Positions 34,159-42,492 of a DNA stretch of 64,000 nucleotides are shown here, piece by piece. Source of the stretch: an uncultured Lachnospiraceae bacterium (GTDB lineage: Bacteria; Bacillota; Clostridia; Lachnospirales; Lachnospiraceae). The position numbers and the translations under genes are program-made. Each line of letters opens with the position of its first letter. Within the stretch, counting starts at the first letter, position 1. The notes under the pieces were generated by a model. It saw nothing but the letters and a program-made list of their open reading frames with translations. It ran no database searches and was not told where the DNA came from. The stretch lies in assembly GCA_910578405.1 (NCBI GenBank), contig CAJTQO010000018.1:4326-68325 (forward strand), in the 5' to 3' direction.

Positions 34159-35961
34159 TTATAATTCATTGATTGTTTCGGTTATTGCCATGTTGTGAAT
34201 CCTTTTTGCCGGAATATAAGCTGCCAGGATAGCTGCCATACAAATAAATAGCAAAATGATTCGTAACGGAATTGTTGGCAAACTCCATATTGCATAGCTG
34301 AAATGAGCGCCTATAAGAATGTTGTATAGCAGCCTGTAAACTATCAACCCGACCATACTGCCAACAATGCCTCCCAACAAAGCATAAGTAAATGCTTCAG
34401 CAACAATCATTTTAATTATCTGACGTTCGCTCATCCCTACTGCCCGCATTGCCCCGTATGACTTAATTTTTGAGGACACACTCATAGAAATGCTGTTTAC
34501 AATATTTAATGCCGTTACCAGGGCAATAATGGCTAAAAACGCATAAATACAGAACACAAACGCAATATAAGTCCCGGAAGTCCGTTGATCGCGCAAATCG
34601 TTTAAGGTGCAGTCATAGTCTACGATATCCCGAATTGCCGTTACATCTTCGTCCGTTACGTCATTCGTTGTTTGTATCATAAGGAGAGAATAATCCGTTA
34701 TCCCCGTTAAGTGAATAAAGGTATCGCCAGAAGTAATAAGGGTTATTTCTCCGTTTGTAAGCCCGTCGCTGTTGAACGGATCATATTTCAGCAAACCCGC
34801 AATTTCAAATTCTTCACCGGCGACAAATATTTTATCGCCAATTTCCAGAGAACTGCCTTTGTCCCACGTCGCAAGCACATAATGACTGTTTCCATATAAT
34901 TTAGAAATATCGCTGCCTTTTTTCAGCATATCATCTTTCACAAGACAGTCCAAATCAAAATCATCATAAGAAATTATGTCAATTTCAACCGCATTTGAAT
35001 TTAGCTGCGCCGGAATGTTAAAAACGCTGCGGCGTCCGAAAATACGTTTCACTCCGTCCATTTTCCCAATAGTGTCAAGTAAAACGCTGTCTACACCATT
35101 TGAAACGTCAACACTTGAAATGTTAATATCAGCAGTGGCGGCAGACTGTGGCATGATATAACCAACAAATTCCACCAAAACAGAAAAGCTCAAAAAAAGA
35201 ATAATGCTAAGGGCAAAGGAACCCGTCATAAGTGTCAGCGTTTTCTTTGCCGCTACTGCATGATGAATGCCAAGAGCTGTTTCAATTTTGAATAAATTAA
35301 CCTTTGCCGCATGGTTTATATTTCCTGTGATTTCTGAATTTCCAGAAGCCGCCATCACAGGAGATACTTTGGCTGCCCGTTTTGCCGGAGTTCTGGCAGC
35401 AATCCATACTGCAACAATGCCTACGGTAATTCCACTGATGATACCGGCTAAGCTGATGCCAAAAAGAGGAATGGCAGAAAACTCCTCTCCGACAAGAAAG
35501 CGTAAAACAGCACATAAACCCCAGGTGGCGATAATGCCAAGCGTAACGCCTATCGGAATAGCCGCTTTGCACCAATTGAGAGCTTCCAGTTTCACAAAAT
35601 GAATAATTTGCTGTTTACTCATTCCAATGCAACGCATCATTCCAAAAAATTTTGTCCTTTGTGTCACGTTACTATTGATACTGCTTGAAATCATCAATAC
35701 GCCTGCTATCAACACCAACACGAAAAATACAATGGCAACGATACAGAGCGTTTGCCCGGTTGTGCTGCTTATGATATCCTGCAAAGTCAAATCGTCATGC
35801 TTATTTAACAATCTTGTTTGCTCCATCCGAATACCCATTTCTGCCATACTGAAAATGGCAGTCACCAAGAAAACGGCGAAAATAATACATAAAATGGTCA
35901 TTCTGTTCTGACGCTTATGCACCTTTGCCGAAATAGGTATAAGACTAAGATAACTTTTCAT
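34159..35961 (-). CDS. FtsX-type ABC permease (peptide/antibiotic transport), element cargo
   Basis: A 600-residue permease with two FtsX domains: helices near residue 25-45, then TTGQTLCIVAIVFFVLVLIAGVL with the SINSNVTQRTKFFGMMRCIGMSKQQ motif, and in the C-terminal half LNIVNSISMSVSSKIKSYGAMRAVGMSERQ. A large extracellular loop of about 190 residues (290-480) separates the halves. The gene overlaps the ATPase stop by 4 nt (ATGA). FtsX/MacB-like permeases next to kinase-regulator pairs are typical of peptide-antibiotic sensing and resistance systems. Substrate unknown. Confidence 0.9.
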   Translation of the reverse strand: MKSYLSLIPISAKVHKRQNRMTILCIIFAVFLVTAIFSMAEMGIRMEQTRLLNKHDDLTLQDIISSTTGQTLCIVAIVFFVLVLIAGVLMISSSINSNVTQRTKFFGMMRCIGMSKQQIIHFVKLEALNWCKAAIPIGVTLGIIATWGLCAVLRFLVGEEFSAIPLFGISLAGIISGITVGIVAVWIAARTPAKRAAKVSPVMAASGNSEITGNINHAAKVNLFKIETALGIHHAVAAKKTLTLMTGSFALSIILFLSFSVLVEFVGYIMPQSAATADINISSVDVSNGVDSVLLDTIGKMDGVKRIFGRRSVFNIPAQLNSNAVEIDIISYDDFDLDCLVKDDMLKKGSDISKLYGNSHYVLATWDKGSSLEIGDKIFVAGEEFEIAGLLKYDPFNSDGLTNGEITLITSGDTFIHLTGITDYSLLMIQTTNDVTDEDVTAIRDIVDYDCTLNDLRDQRTSGTYIAFVFCIYAFLAIIALVTALNIVNSISMSVSSKIKSYGAMRAVGMSERQIIKMIVAEAFTYALLGGIVGSMVGLIVYRLLYNILIGAHFSYAIWSLPTIPLRIILLFICMAAILAAYIPAKRIHNMAITETINEL

Positions 35962-36641
35962 TCCCGATGCCTCCCTAAATCAGCCAGAACGCCGTCCGAC
36001 ACCTGTAACACCCGGTCTGCGGTCTGTGCGATACTGCGGTTGTGGGTAATCATAATAATGGTCTGCTCATACTTCTTTGACGTTTCCTTTAACAGGGCAA
36101 TAACTTCGCTGCTGTTGTGCGTGTCAAGGTTTCCGGTCGGCTCGTCGGCAAGGATTAAGGACGGGCGCGTGATAAGGGCACGTCCGATTGCCACGCGCTG
36201 CTGCTGTCCACCGGACAACTGACTCGGCAAGTGGCTACGCCGTTCTTTCAGATTAAGAACCGTAAGCAATTCTTCCAAATACTTCTTATCGGGTTTCTGA
36301 TAATCAAGCAGTGCCGGGAAAATGATATTCTGCTCAACAGTCAGTTCGGGAATTAAGTTGAACGCCTGAAAGATAAAGCCGATATTCCTCCGACGGAAAA
36401 CAGTCAGTTTGCGGTCGTCCATGGAAAAAATATCCTTGCCGCCAATCTTTACCTTACCAGACGTAGGTATGTCAAGGGCGCCTATCATATTGAGCAGCGT
36501 ACTTTTTCCAGAGCCTGATTCCCCGACGATAGCCACATACTCGCCCTTTGGAACGGAAAAGCTAACTTTTTTCAAAGCGTGTACGGCAGTTTCGCCGCTT
36601 CCGTATGTTTTACAGATATTGTTGACTTCTAATAAGTTCAT
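35958..36641 (-). CDS. ABC transporter ATP-binding protein (MacB/BceA-like), element cargo
   Basis: A 227-residue LolD/MacB/BceA-type ATPase: Walker A GESGSGKST, QAFNLIPELTV (Q loop), LSGGQQQRVAIGRAL (signature), LILADEPTGNLDT (Walker B) and MITHN (switch His). The start ATG at 36641 has AGAGGTG upstream. It is translationally coupled to the permease. Together with the upstream kinase and regulator it forms a compact detoxification or sensing unit carried as cargo. Confidence 0.95.
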   Translation of the reverse strand: MNLLEVNNICKTYGSGETAVHALKKVSFSVPKGEYVAIVGESGSGKSTLLNMIGALDIPTSGKVKIGGKDIFSMDDRKLTVFRRRNIGFIFQAFNLIPELTVEQNIIFPALLDYQKPDKKYLEELLTVLNLKERRSHLPSQLSGGQQQRVAIGRALITRPSLILADEPTGNLDTHNSSEVIALLKETSKKYEQTIIMITHNRSIAQTADRVLQVSDGVLADLGRHRE

Positions 36642-36712
36642 GTGTAAACACCTCTTTCTGTTTTGATAACCCCAATATAACAAAGAAATCCTACACCAAT
36701 ATTACAATCAGC

Positions 36713-37753
36713 CTACAATTTTGTAGGATTTAAAAAATTCATTATGAAAGAGGTCTCTGCGCCTAATGCGCTGTCAACTTCAATCGTCCCGTTATGAGCT
36801 TCCACAATCGCTTTTGTAAGCGACAGGCCAAGCCCAATGCCCTGTGTGTCTTTGGAAAAACGGCTGCGGTAAAACCGCTTGAAAATATGGTATAAGTCTT
36901 CCGGGTGTATGCCGCCTCCATTATCTTTTACGGTTATCTGGACAATAGAAGTAAACGCCCGCCACTCGATACGGATAACACCGCTTTTTTCTGTGTGGTC
37001 AAGAGCATTTTTTACAAGGTTTCCGATAGCTTCTATTATCCAGTTACGGTCACATAAAAGCGAAATGTCTTCCTTCCCCGATAAGCGGATTTCTTTTCCC
37101 TCCTGTCTGGCGCGGAACAGGAAATGCTTTTTTATATCCTCTGCAAGTTCAGACACATTTTCCAAAGACTTCTCTAATATAATCGTACCCGCGTCCAGTT
37201 TTGTGATTTTCAAAAGGTTTTGCACCAAAGTTTCTATACGGTCCAGCTCCTGTTCGGAGAGCTGGCTAAACTCCTGTATGGCCGGGAATTCTTTTGCTTC
37301 GTCCTGTATAATCCCATTGTAAATATTAAGGGCGGCAAGCGGCGTTTTTAACTGATGGGAAATATCCGATATGGTATTGCGTAAAAATTTCTTCGCACTT
37401 CTTTCATTTTCAGCGTGGGCGTTCAAGATAGTCACTAAAGAATTTACCTCATGGAATAACCTGTATAGCTGGCCCTCGTCGTTGCACTCAATCGTAATGT
37501 CTTTGTTGCCGGATATATATTCTGTAATCTGCGTTATGACGAATTCCATGATTTTATGCTGCTCTTTGAAATACCCATAGCAGAGCAACATTACCACAAT
37601 CCCCATACATACGCCGCAAAGGATAATGTAATATACCGCATTTCTAATATCAAAGATTGCCAATGCCGCTGAAACCAGGGTAAAAACCAGGATGCAAGAC
37701 AAAATACCGACAAACAGGGATTTGATTTTCCGGTTCGCTACTATTTTCATCAT
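36713..37753 (-). CDS. Sensor histidine kinase, element cargo
   Basis: About 346 residues. Two membrane helices lie in residues 10-65 with only a few residues between them, so there is almost no external sensor; this is the plan of kinases that sense through their partner transporter. Then come an H-box DISHQLKTPLAAL, an N-box IGNLVKNALDH, G1 VKDNGGGIHPEDL, an F-box and GLGLSLTKAI. The start is the first of two adjacent ATGs (37753), which follow GAGGTGT, 5 nt after the regulator stop. Signal likely relayed by the adjacent FtsX permease (inference). Confidence 0.93.
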   Translation of the reverse strand: MMKIVANRKIKSLFVGILSCILVFTLVSAALAIFDIRNAVYYIILCGVCMGIVVMLLCYGYFKEQHKIMEFVITQITEYISGNKDITIECNDEGQLYRLFHEVNSLVTILNAHAENERSAKKFLRNTISDISHQLKTPLAALNIYNGIIQDEAKEFPAIQEFSQLSEQELDRIETLVQNLLKITKLDAGTIILEKSLENVSELAEDIKKHFLFRARQEGKEIRLSGKEDISLLCDRNWIIEAIGNLVKNALDHTEKSGVIRIEWRAFTSIVQITVKDNGGGIHPEDLYHIFKRFYRSRFSKDTQGIGLGLSLTKAIVEAHNGTIEVDSALGAETSFIMNFLNPTKL

Positions 37754-37758
37754 ACACC

Positions 37759-38445
37759 TCAATCCGCCGTATTCCATTTATAGCCCATGCCGCGAACCGT
37801 AACAATCCGTTTCGGTTCCCCCGGATTGTCCTCAATTTTTGTACGGAGCCTGCGGATATATACGGTAAGGGAATTATTATCTACATAATTTTCATTGCAA
37901 TCCCAAAGCTTCCCTAAAATCTGTTCCGGGGAAAGTATCTGGCCGGGATTTTCCATGAACAGACATAACAATTTATACTCGCCCGCCGTCAGGACAATCA
38001 GCTTCCCCTGTTTATAAACCTCGCCTTTCAGAAGCCTTATGCTTATATCGTTGGATTTCAATTCCGTAACGTCGGTATTGAAATTTTCACTCCTGCGCAG
38101 CAGCGCATTAAGCCTTGACAGGAATACCGCCAATTTGAACGGCTTTGTAATGTAATCGTCGCCGCCAATATCAAGCCCCATAATAATATCCGTTTCTTCA
38201 TCCGCAGCCGTAAGAAACATAATAGGCGCTTTTGAAGTCTGTCTTATCTTTTTGCAGAGGTCAAAGCCAGAACCGTCGGGAAGCGAAACATCCAGAATAG
38301 CCAAATCATATTTCCCGTTTACCCATAATGTCTCCGCTTCCAGTATGGTACGGGCAACGTCTATTTCATACCCCTGTTTCTTTACGGCAAAAGAAAGACC
38401 GCTGATTAAGCTCAAATCATCTTCCAATAAAAACAATCGCTTCAT
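37759..38445 (-). CDS. OmpR-family response regulator, element cargo
   Basis: A 228-residue regulator. The receiver domain has LLEDD, the phosphoacceptor Asp in LAILDVSLPDGSG, Thr in FLTAA and Lys in ITKPF. The C-terminal winged helix has LTAGEYKLLCLFMENPG and NNSLTVYIRRLRTKIED. It is the first gene of the regulator-kinase-ATPase-permease operon and probably drives that operon. The ATG at 38445 follows GAAAGGAG. It lies about 165 bp from the right end of the element. Confidence 0.95.
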   Translation of the reverse strand: MKRLFLLEDDLSLISGLSFAVKKQGYEIDVARTILEAETLWVNGKYDLAILDVSLPDGSGFDLCKKIRQTSKAPIMFLTAADEETDIIMGLDIGGDDYITKPFKLAVFLSRLNALLRRSENFNTDVTELKSNDISIRLLKGEVYKQGKLIVLTAGEYKLLCLFMENPGQILSPEQILGKLWDCNENYVDNNSLTVYIRRLRTKIEDNPGEPKRIVTVRGMGYKWNTAD

Positions 38446-38594
38446 TTGTTATCCCGCTCCTTTCCCTTTTTCCACGTCCTTTGGCATCAGCCACATACTG
38501 CCAGATTTTGAAACGCCCGGTATGCATTCCCTTACAAAGTTTCCGCACTCGTCTGCAATCTATTATTTCCAAAATGCAGAAAATCAACGGATAG

Positions 38595-38625
38595 ATTTAC
38601 TCCAATCCTCCCGTTTCGGTGAAGC
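38595..38625. repeat. Right attachment site (P arm plus core)
   Basis: Arm 38595-38616 (ATTTACTCCAATCC then TCCCGTTT) overlaps the core CGTTTCGGTGAAGC at 38612-38625. Its inverted complement lies at 32109-32131 with four mismatches in 22 positions. The cotJC sequence right of the core would be the second B half-site. Confidence 0.88.
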
Positions 38626-38704
38626 GCTGCGAATCGTACAGGATCATCTGGATTCCAAGAACTTCTATGCTTTCAACCCGGAATTCGACAGATGCAAAGA
38701 CTAA
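38612..38704 (+). pseudogene. cotJC: CotJC 3' part, displaced by the element
   Basis: Thirty codons and a TAA continue CotJC after the core: RFGEALRIVQDH, then LDSKNFYAFNPEF and DRCKD. The reading frame matches the 5' part exactly, so precise recombination between the two core repeats gives a 200-codon gene with no change at the junction. There is no start codon or ribosome site here, so it can only be expressed after excision. It is not decayed, which argues that the reconstituted gene is still under selection. Confidence 0.95.
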
Positions 38705-38781
38705 ACGGCAGCGCCGCATTGTCCCAGGCTGCAAAGGCCAGTCATCAAAGATAGGCCAGGCGCGGAATCGCAAAACTAAAA

Positions 38782-38827
38782 AACCACACAGTGAAATCAT
38801 ATAGTGGTTTCACTGCGTGGTTCTTTT
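38782..38827 (+). terminator. Terminator of the cotJ operon
   Basis: A 15-bp stem with one mismatch (38782-38796 and 38808-38822), 11-nt loop, followed by CTTTTT on the plus strand. It lies 78 bp after the cotJC 3' stop, so the operon end is outside the element. Confidence 0.88.
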
Positions 38828-38922
38828 TATCCTGCTGCCGCCCAAGGCAGAGACGCTTCCCTTTTCACATTACAACATGCCTCCCAACCGCTCCGCGCCC
38901 CTCCCTGTATAAATGCAAACTG

Positions 38923-41349
38923 CTATAAAAGCCCTGCCTTTTGCAAAACTGTCTGCGCATATGCATTACCCTGTGCGGCAGACTTACGCAGCCACATAAC
39001 AGCTTCTTCCACGCTCTGCTCCACGCCAAAGCCCATCTGGTAGAAACACCCCAAATTATACTGGGCGCTGGCGTCCCCTTGCTCTGCCGCTTTCCGGTAC
39101 CATCGGGCCGCCTGCTTTTCATTCTTTTCCACACCCTGTCCATAGGCATAACAGCAGCCAAGATTACGCTGCGCATTGACATTCCCCTGTTTGGCCGCCT
39201 TCTGGAACCATTTCGCTGCCTGTTCGAAATCCTGGGGTACGAATTCCCCCCTGTAATATAACCTTCCCAATGTATCCTGTGCATCGGCGTGTCCCTGTTG
39301 CGCCGCTTTTGTATACCATTTTGCGGCCTGCTCCCCGTCCAAATCCTTTCCGTAACCGGAGCTGTAGCAGACTGCCAGACCATATTGAGCCTTAACATTC
39401 CCTTGTTGCGCCGCCTTTTCATACCATTGGGCCGCCTTTGCCCAGTCTTGCTCCACGCCCAATCCCTTTTCATGGAAAAACCCTAGCATATACTGGGCAT
39501 CCGCATCTTCCTGTTTTGCGGCTTTGTCATACCAATGAGCCGACATATGGAAATCCTGGGGTATGCCTACGCCGTTTTTATAAAGGACAGCCAAGTTGTA
39601 CTGCGCATCCACATTCTCTTGTTCCGCCGCCTTTTCGTACCACTGCACTGCCTTGGCATAGTCCTGCCCAATCCCACGGCCTGTTTCATAATAGTAAGCC
39701 AAACTAAACTGAGCCTGCGCATCGCCCTGGTTAGCCGCCTTCTCAAACCATTCCGCCGCTTTTATGTAATCCTGTTCCAATCCAAAACCCTGTTCATAAC
39801 ACCAGCCCAGGCAATACATAGCCTCTTCCTCTCCTTGTCTGGCCGCTTTCCTAAACCACTCCACTGCCTGAACATCGTCCCGCTCCACGCCAACGCCTTT
39901 TTGATAAAAAATGCCAAGGTTATATTGCGCTTCTTTATGTCCCTGCTGCGCCGCTTTGCGGAACCATTCCCAAGCTGCCTTGGCATCCGGTTCCACGCCC
40001 CTGCCATGTTCATAAAAAATGCCAAGGTTATACTGGGCTTCTTTCTGTCCTTGCTGCGCCGCTTTGCGATACCATTCCAAGGCTGCCTTATCGTCCGCCT
40101 CCATACCGCGCCCATGTTCATGGAATATCCCCATATGATATTGAGAGTCTGCATATCCCTGCTCTGCAGATTTCCGGTACCACTCCAAAGCCTGGGCGTC
40201 ATCCTGTCCTATTCCCATTCCTTTATCATAGCAATAGGCCAGACTGTACTGCGCTGCGGCATTTCCCTGGCCTGCCGCCTTTTGATACCATTCCACGGCT
40301 TTCCGGCAGTCCTGTTCCACGCCCTGCCCATTGAAATAACACTCCCCTAAATTGCACTGGGCGTCCTTATCTCCTTTGTCTGCCGCTTTTTGGTACCATT
40401 CCAAACCTTTTTGATAATCCTGCTCCACGCCTTCGCCATTGATATAGCAAAGCCCCAAACAATTCCAAGCTTCCGCCAAGCCCTGTTTGGCCGCCTTTTC
40501 TAACCAGTGGAACGCGTCTGCATAGCTGACGTCAACCCCATCGCCATCATAATAGCACAGTCCCAAGCTGTACTGTGCGCTGGCGTATCCCTCTTCCGCC
40601 GCCTTGCGATAATATCTTATTGCCTTTTCTTCGTCCTGCTTTACGCCTGCCCCTGATGCATAGCATTTTCCCAAATTGGACATAGCAACCACATCTCCAT
40701 GGGATGCCGCCTTTTTATACCACTCCACTGCCTTCGTCTGGTCTTTAGGCACTCCCCTTCCCATATAGTAGCATACGCCAAGGCTGTTCTCAGCATCCCG
40801 ATGCCCTTGCTCTGCCGCCTTTTGGTACCATTCCACCGCCTTTTGGTAGTCTTGTTCCACACCCGTTGCATAATAATAACAATTCCCCAAATTCCGCATA
40901 GCGTCCACGTCGCCGCCTTCTGCAGATTTTTCATACCAGTAAACCGCTTTCCCCTTATCCTGCGCCACACCCTCGCCATAATCATAGCAATAGCCAAGGC
41001 TGCGCTGGGCGGCTGCATTGCCCTGGACGGCAGACTTTTTATACCATTCCACCGCTTCCTCGTAATCCTTTTCCACACCCAGGCCATGTTTATAGCAATC
41101 CCCCAGCCTGTCCTGCGCGGACGCATCGCCAGACTGGGCCAGGTTTCTGATTCTCTCCGTGCCAAATTCCAACAGTTCTTCTACAAATTCATCTTCAGAG
41201 CCTTCTTCGTCCTCTTCTTCTATGTCATCCTCCCAATCTTCTTCGTAAAACTCTTCGGTATCTTCTTCCCCAAACTCCTCTTCAGGTAAACCCTCCTCAT
41301 TTCCCTCTTCTTCATAATCCATTGAAAATAAACCAGATATATGAAACAT
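38923..41349 (-). CDS. Sel1-like repeat protein (20 repeats)
   Basis: About 808 residues. A very acidic N-terminal region (residues 10-60, many Glu/Asp) is followed by 20 complete 36-residue Sel1 (SLR) repeats and a partial one; the consensus is DAQYNLGxCYxxGxGVEQD followed by YxKAVEWYxKAAEQGN. No signal peptide is seen. SLR proteins form alpha solenoids that bind partners and often act as adaptors. The ATG at 41349 follows GAGAGGAG. The DNA of the repeats is similar but not identical, so the array is old. It is transcribed alone; partner unknown. Confidence 0.95.
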   Translation of the reverse strand: MFHISGLFSMDYEEEGNEEGLPEEEFGEEDTEEFYEEDWEDDIEEEDEEGSEDEFVEELLEFGTERIRNLAQSGDASAQDRLGDCYKHGLGVEKDYEEAVEWYKKSAVQGNAAAQRSLGYCYDYGEGVAQDKGKAVYWYEKSAEGGDVDAMRNLGNCYYYATGVEQDYQKAVEWYQKAAEQGHRDAENSLGVCYYMGRGVPKDQTKAVEWYKKAASHGDVVAMSNLGKCYASGAGVKQDEEKAIRYYRKAAEEGYASAQYSLGLCYYDGDGVDVSYADAFHWLEKAAKQGLAEAWNCLGLCYINGEGVEQDYQKGLEWYQKAADKGDKDAQCNLGECYFNGQGVEQDCRKAVEWYQKAAGQGNAAAQYSLAYCYDKGMGIGQDDAQALEWYRKSAEQGYADSQYHMGIFHEHGRGMEADDKAALEWYRKAAQQGQKEAQYNLGIFYEHGRGVEPDAKAAWEWFRKAAQQGHKEAQYNLGIFYQKGVGVERDDVQAVEWFRKAARQGEEEAMYCLGWCYEQGFGLEQDYIKAAEWFEKAANQGDAQAQFSLAYYYETGRGIGQDYAKAVQWYEKAAEQENVDAQYNLAVLYKNGVGIPQDFHMSAHWYDKAAKQEDADAQYMLGFFHEKGLGVEQDWAKAAQWYEKAAQQGNVKAQYGLAVCYSSGYGKDLDGEQAAKWYTKAAQQGHADAQDTLGRLYYRGEFVPQDFEQAAKWFQKAAKQGNVNAQRNLGCCYAYGQGVEKNEKQAARWYRKAAEQGDASAQYNLGCFYQMGFGVEQSVEEAVMWLRKSAAQGNAYAQTVLQKAGLL

Positions 41350-41439
41350 TATACTCTCCTCTCTGTCTGACATGGCATACAATTGCGAGCCAAGCCTATC
41401 CCTTTATCCGAACATTTTTCCAAAAGCCCTATCCAACCC

Positions 41440-42309
41440 CTATCTGGATTCACCCATAAAAAACAGCGCAATGGCGCCTGGGCCGGAATGAGCCCCAATC
41501 GTAGGCCCGATATGGTTTATAAGGAAACTGTCTATGTGGAGCCTTTCCTTAATCTCATCCCTGACTGCCTTGGCATCCTCCAAAGCATCCCCGTGACTGA
41601 TAAAAATTATGTCGTTGGCTTCCCGGTAAGCCCCCATTTTCTTCTCCATATATTCCGTCAGCGCATGTAATGATTTTTTCCTTCCCCGCACTTTCTGTAT
41701 AGGAATCAGCCGGCCTTCCCCATCCACATGAAGAATCGGTTTGACGCCAACCACCGTTCCCACCACGGCTGCCGTCCGGCTGACCCTGCCGCCCCGGTAC
41801 AGATGGTTTAAGTCATCCACGGTAAAAATATGTACCAGATGGGGAATATTTTCCTCCAGCCACGCCGCCGTTTCTTCCATGGTTTTTCCGGCCTTCTGCT
41901 GCATTAACGCTTTATGAACCAACAAACCCTCTCCCATAGAGGCGCACTTGCTGTCCACTACCATAATCTTACAGCCCGGATGCGCTTCCATCACCATCTG
42001 CGCTGCCAGACAGGCATTGTTATAAGTGCCGCTTAAGCCGGAAGAAAAGCAGATATACAGCAGTTGCCCACATTCTTCCAGATATTCTTCAAAGTACCCG
42101 CGGCACTCTTCCGGGTTCACCTGGGACGTGGCAGGCACATTGCCTTCCCGCATTAGCCTGTAGAACTCTTTCCAATCCAGCTCATGCCCTCTGCTGTAAG
42201 TTTCCCCTTTTACCGTATAATTAAAAACCATTAATCCCAAATTATTTTCCTTTATATAGTCCATGGGAAGATCCGCTGTAGTATTCGTAATTATCTTAAA
42301 GTCTGACAA
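41440..42309 (-). CDS. DegV family fatty-acid-binding protein
   Basis: A 289-residue DegV protein (EDD fold). Family motifs: ITNTTADLPMDYIKENN near the start, ATSQVNPEE, ICFSSGLSGTYNN, VVDSKCASMGEGLL, and the C-terminal ISHGDALEDAKAV and NHIGPTIGAHSGPGAIALFF. DegV (FakB) proteins bind fatty acids and present them to the FakA kinase. FakA is not nearby. The start codon is TTG (42307-42309), preceded by AGGAGG eight nt upstream. The TTCCAGTTCCG-type leader motif lies directly in front. Confidence 0.93.
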   Translation of the reverse strand: MSDFKIITNTTADLPMDYIKENNLGLMVFNYTVKGETYSRGHELDWKEFYRLMREGNVPATSQVNPEECRGYFEEYLEECGQLLYICFSSGLSGTYNNACLAAQMVMEAHPGCKIMVVDSKCASMGEGLLVHKALMQQKAGKTMEETAAWLEENIPHLVHIFTVDDLNHLYRGGRVSRTAAVVGTVVGVKPILHVDGEGRLIPIQKVRGRKKSLHALTEYMEKKMGAYREANDIIFISHGDALEDAKAVRDEIKERLHIDSFLINHIGPTIGAHSGPGAIALFFMGESR

Positions 42310-42325
42310 GCCGCTTTCCTCCTAT

Positions 42326-42424
42326 TCCAGTTCCGCATCCAAAAGAAAAATGCACATTCTTCCCGGCATTTTTCCCCTGGATGCTGGTTTTGCTTTCTTC
42401 CGGTTGCGCATCGAAAAGAAAAAT
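42326..42424. repeat. Intergenic dispersed repeat, copy 2, with hairpin terminator
   Basis: TTCCAGTTCCGCATCC (from 42326) and TTCCGGTTGCGCATCG (from 42398) are each followed by AAAAGAAAAAT, 72 bp apart. Between them arms GCATCCA and GAAAAATGC pair with GCATTTTTC and TGGATGC to form a hairpin; on the minus strand its inner stem is followed by TTTT, so it may terminate the germination gene. The sequence closely follows the copy at 25045-25132. Confidence 0.65.
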
Positions 42425-42492
42425 ATTTTTAGCCTTATTGCGCATCAAACACGCGCTAGTTTATTTTACCACGTATGTCGTGAAAATACAAT

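Larger units (their letters stand above)
32095..38625 (+). mobile_element. Serine-recombinase element inserted in cotJC (skin-like)
   Basis: The element is bounded by a 14-bp direct repeat, CGTTTCGGTGAAGC, at 32095-32108 and 38612-38625; one repeat plus the intervening DNA is 6517 bp. It carries a small ORF, a large serine recombinase, and on the other strand a two-component system plus ABC transporter. The sequences just inside both ends form an inverted repeat (18 of 22 positions) around the core, as in attP sites. Removing it restores cotJC in frame. This architecture fits sporulation-gene intervening elements such as B. subtilis skin in sigK. Excision itself is inferred. Confidence 0.93.

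Noticed and set aside
38252..38611. Plus-strand open frame leading into the cotJC 3' part as a separate gene
   Set aside because: It has no ribosome site and runs antisense to the response regulator. Only the codons after the core are CotJC-like.
39535..40350. Long open frame opposite the Sel1-repeat gene
   Set aside because: It mirrors the repeat periodicity of the real gene and lacks a ribosome site and family motifs.
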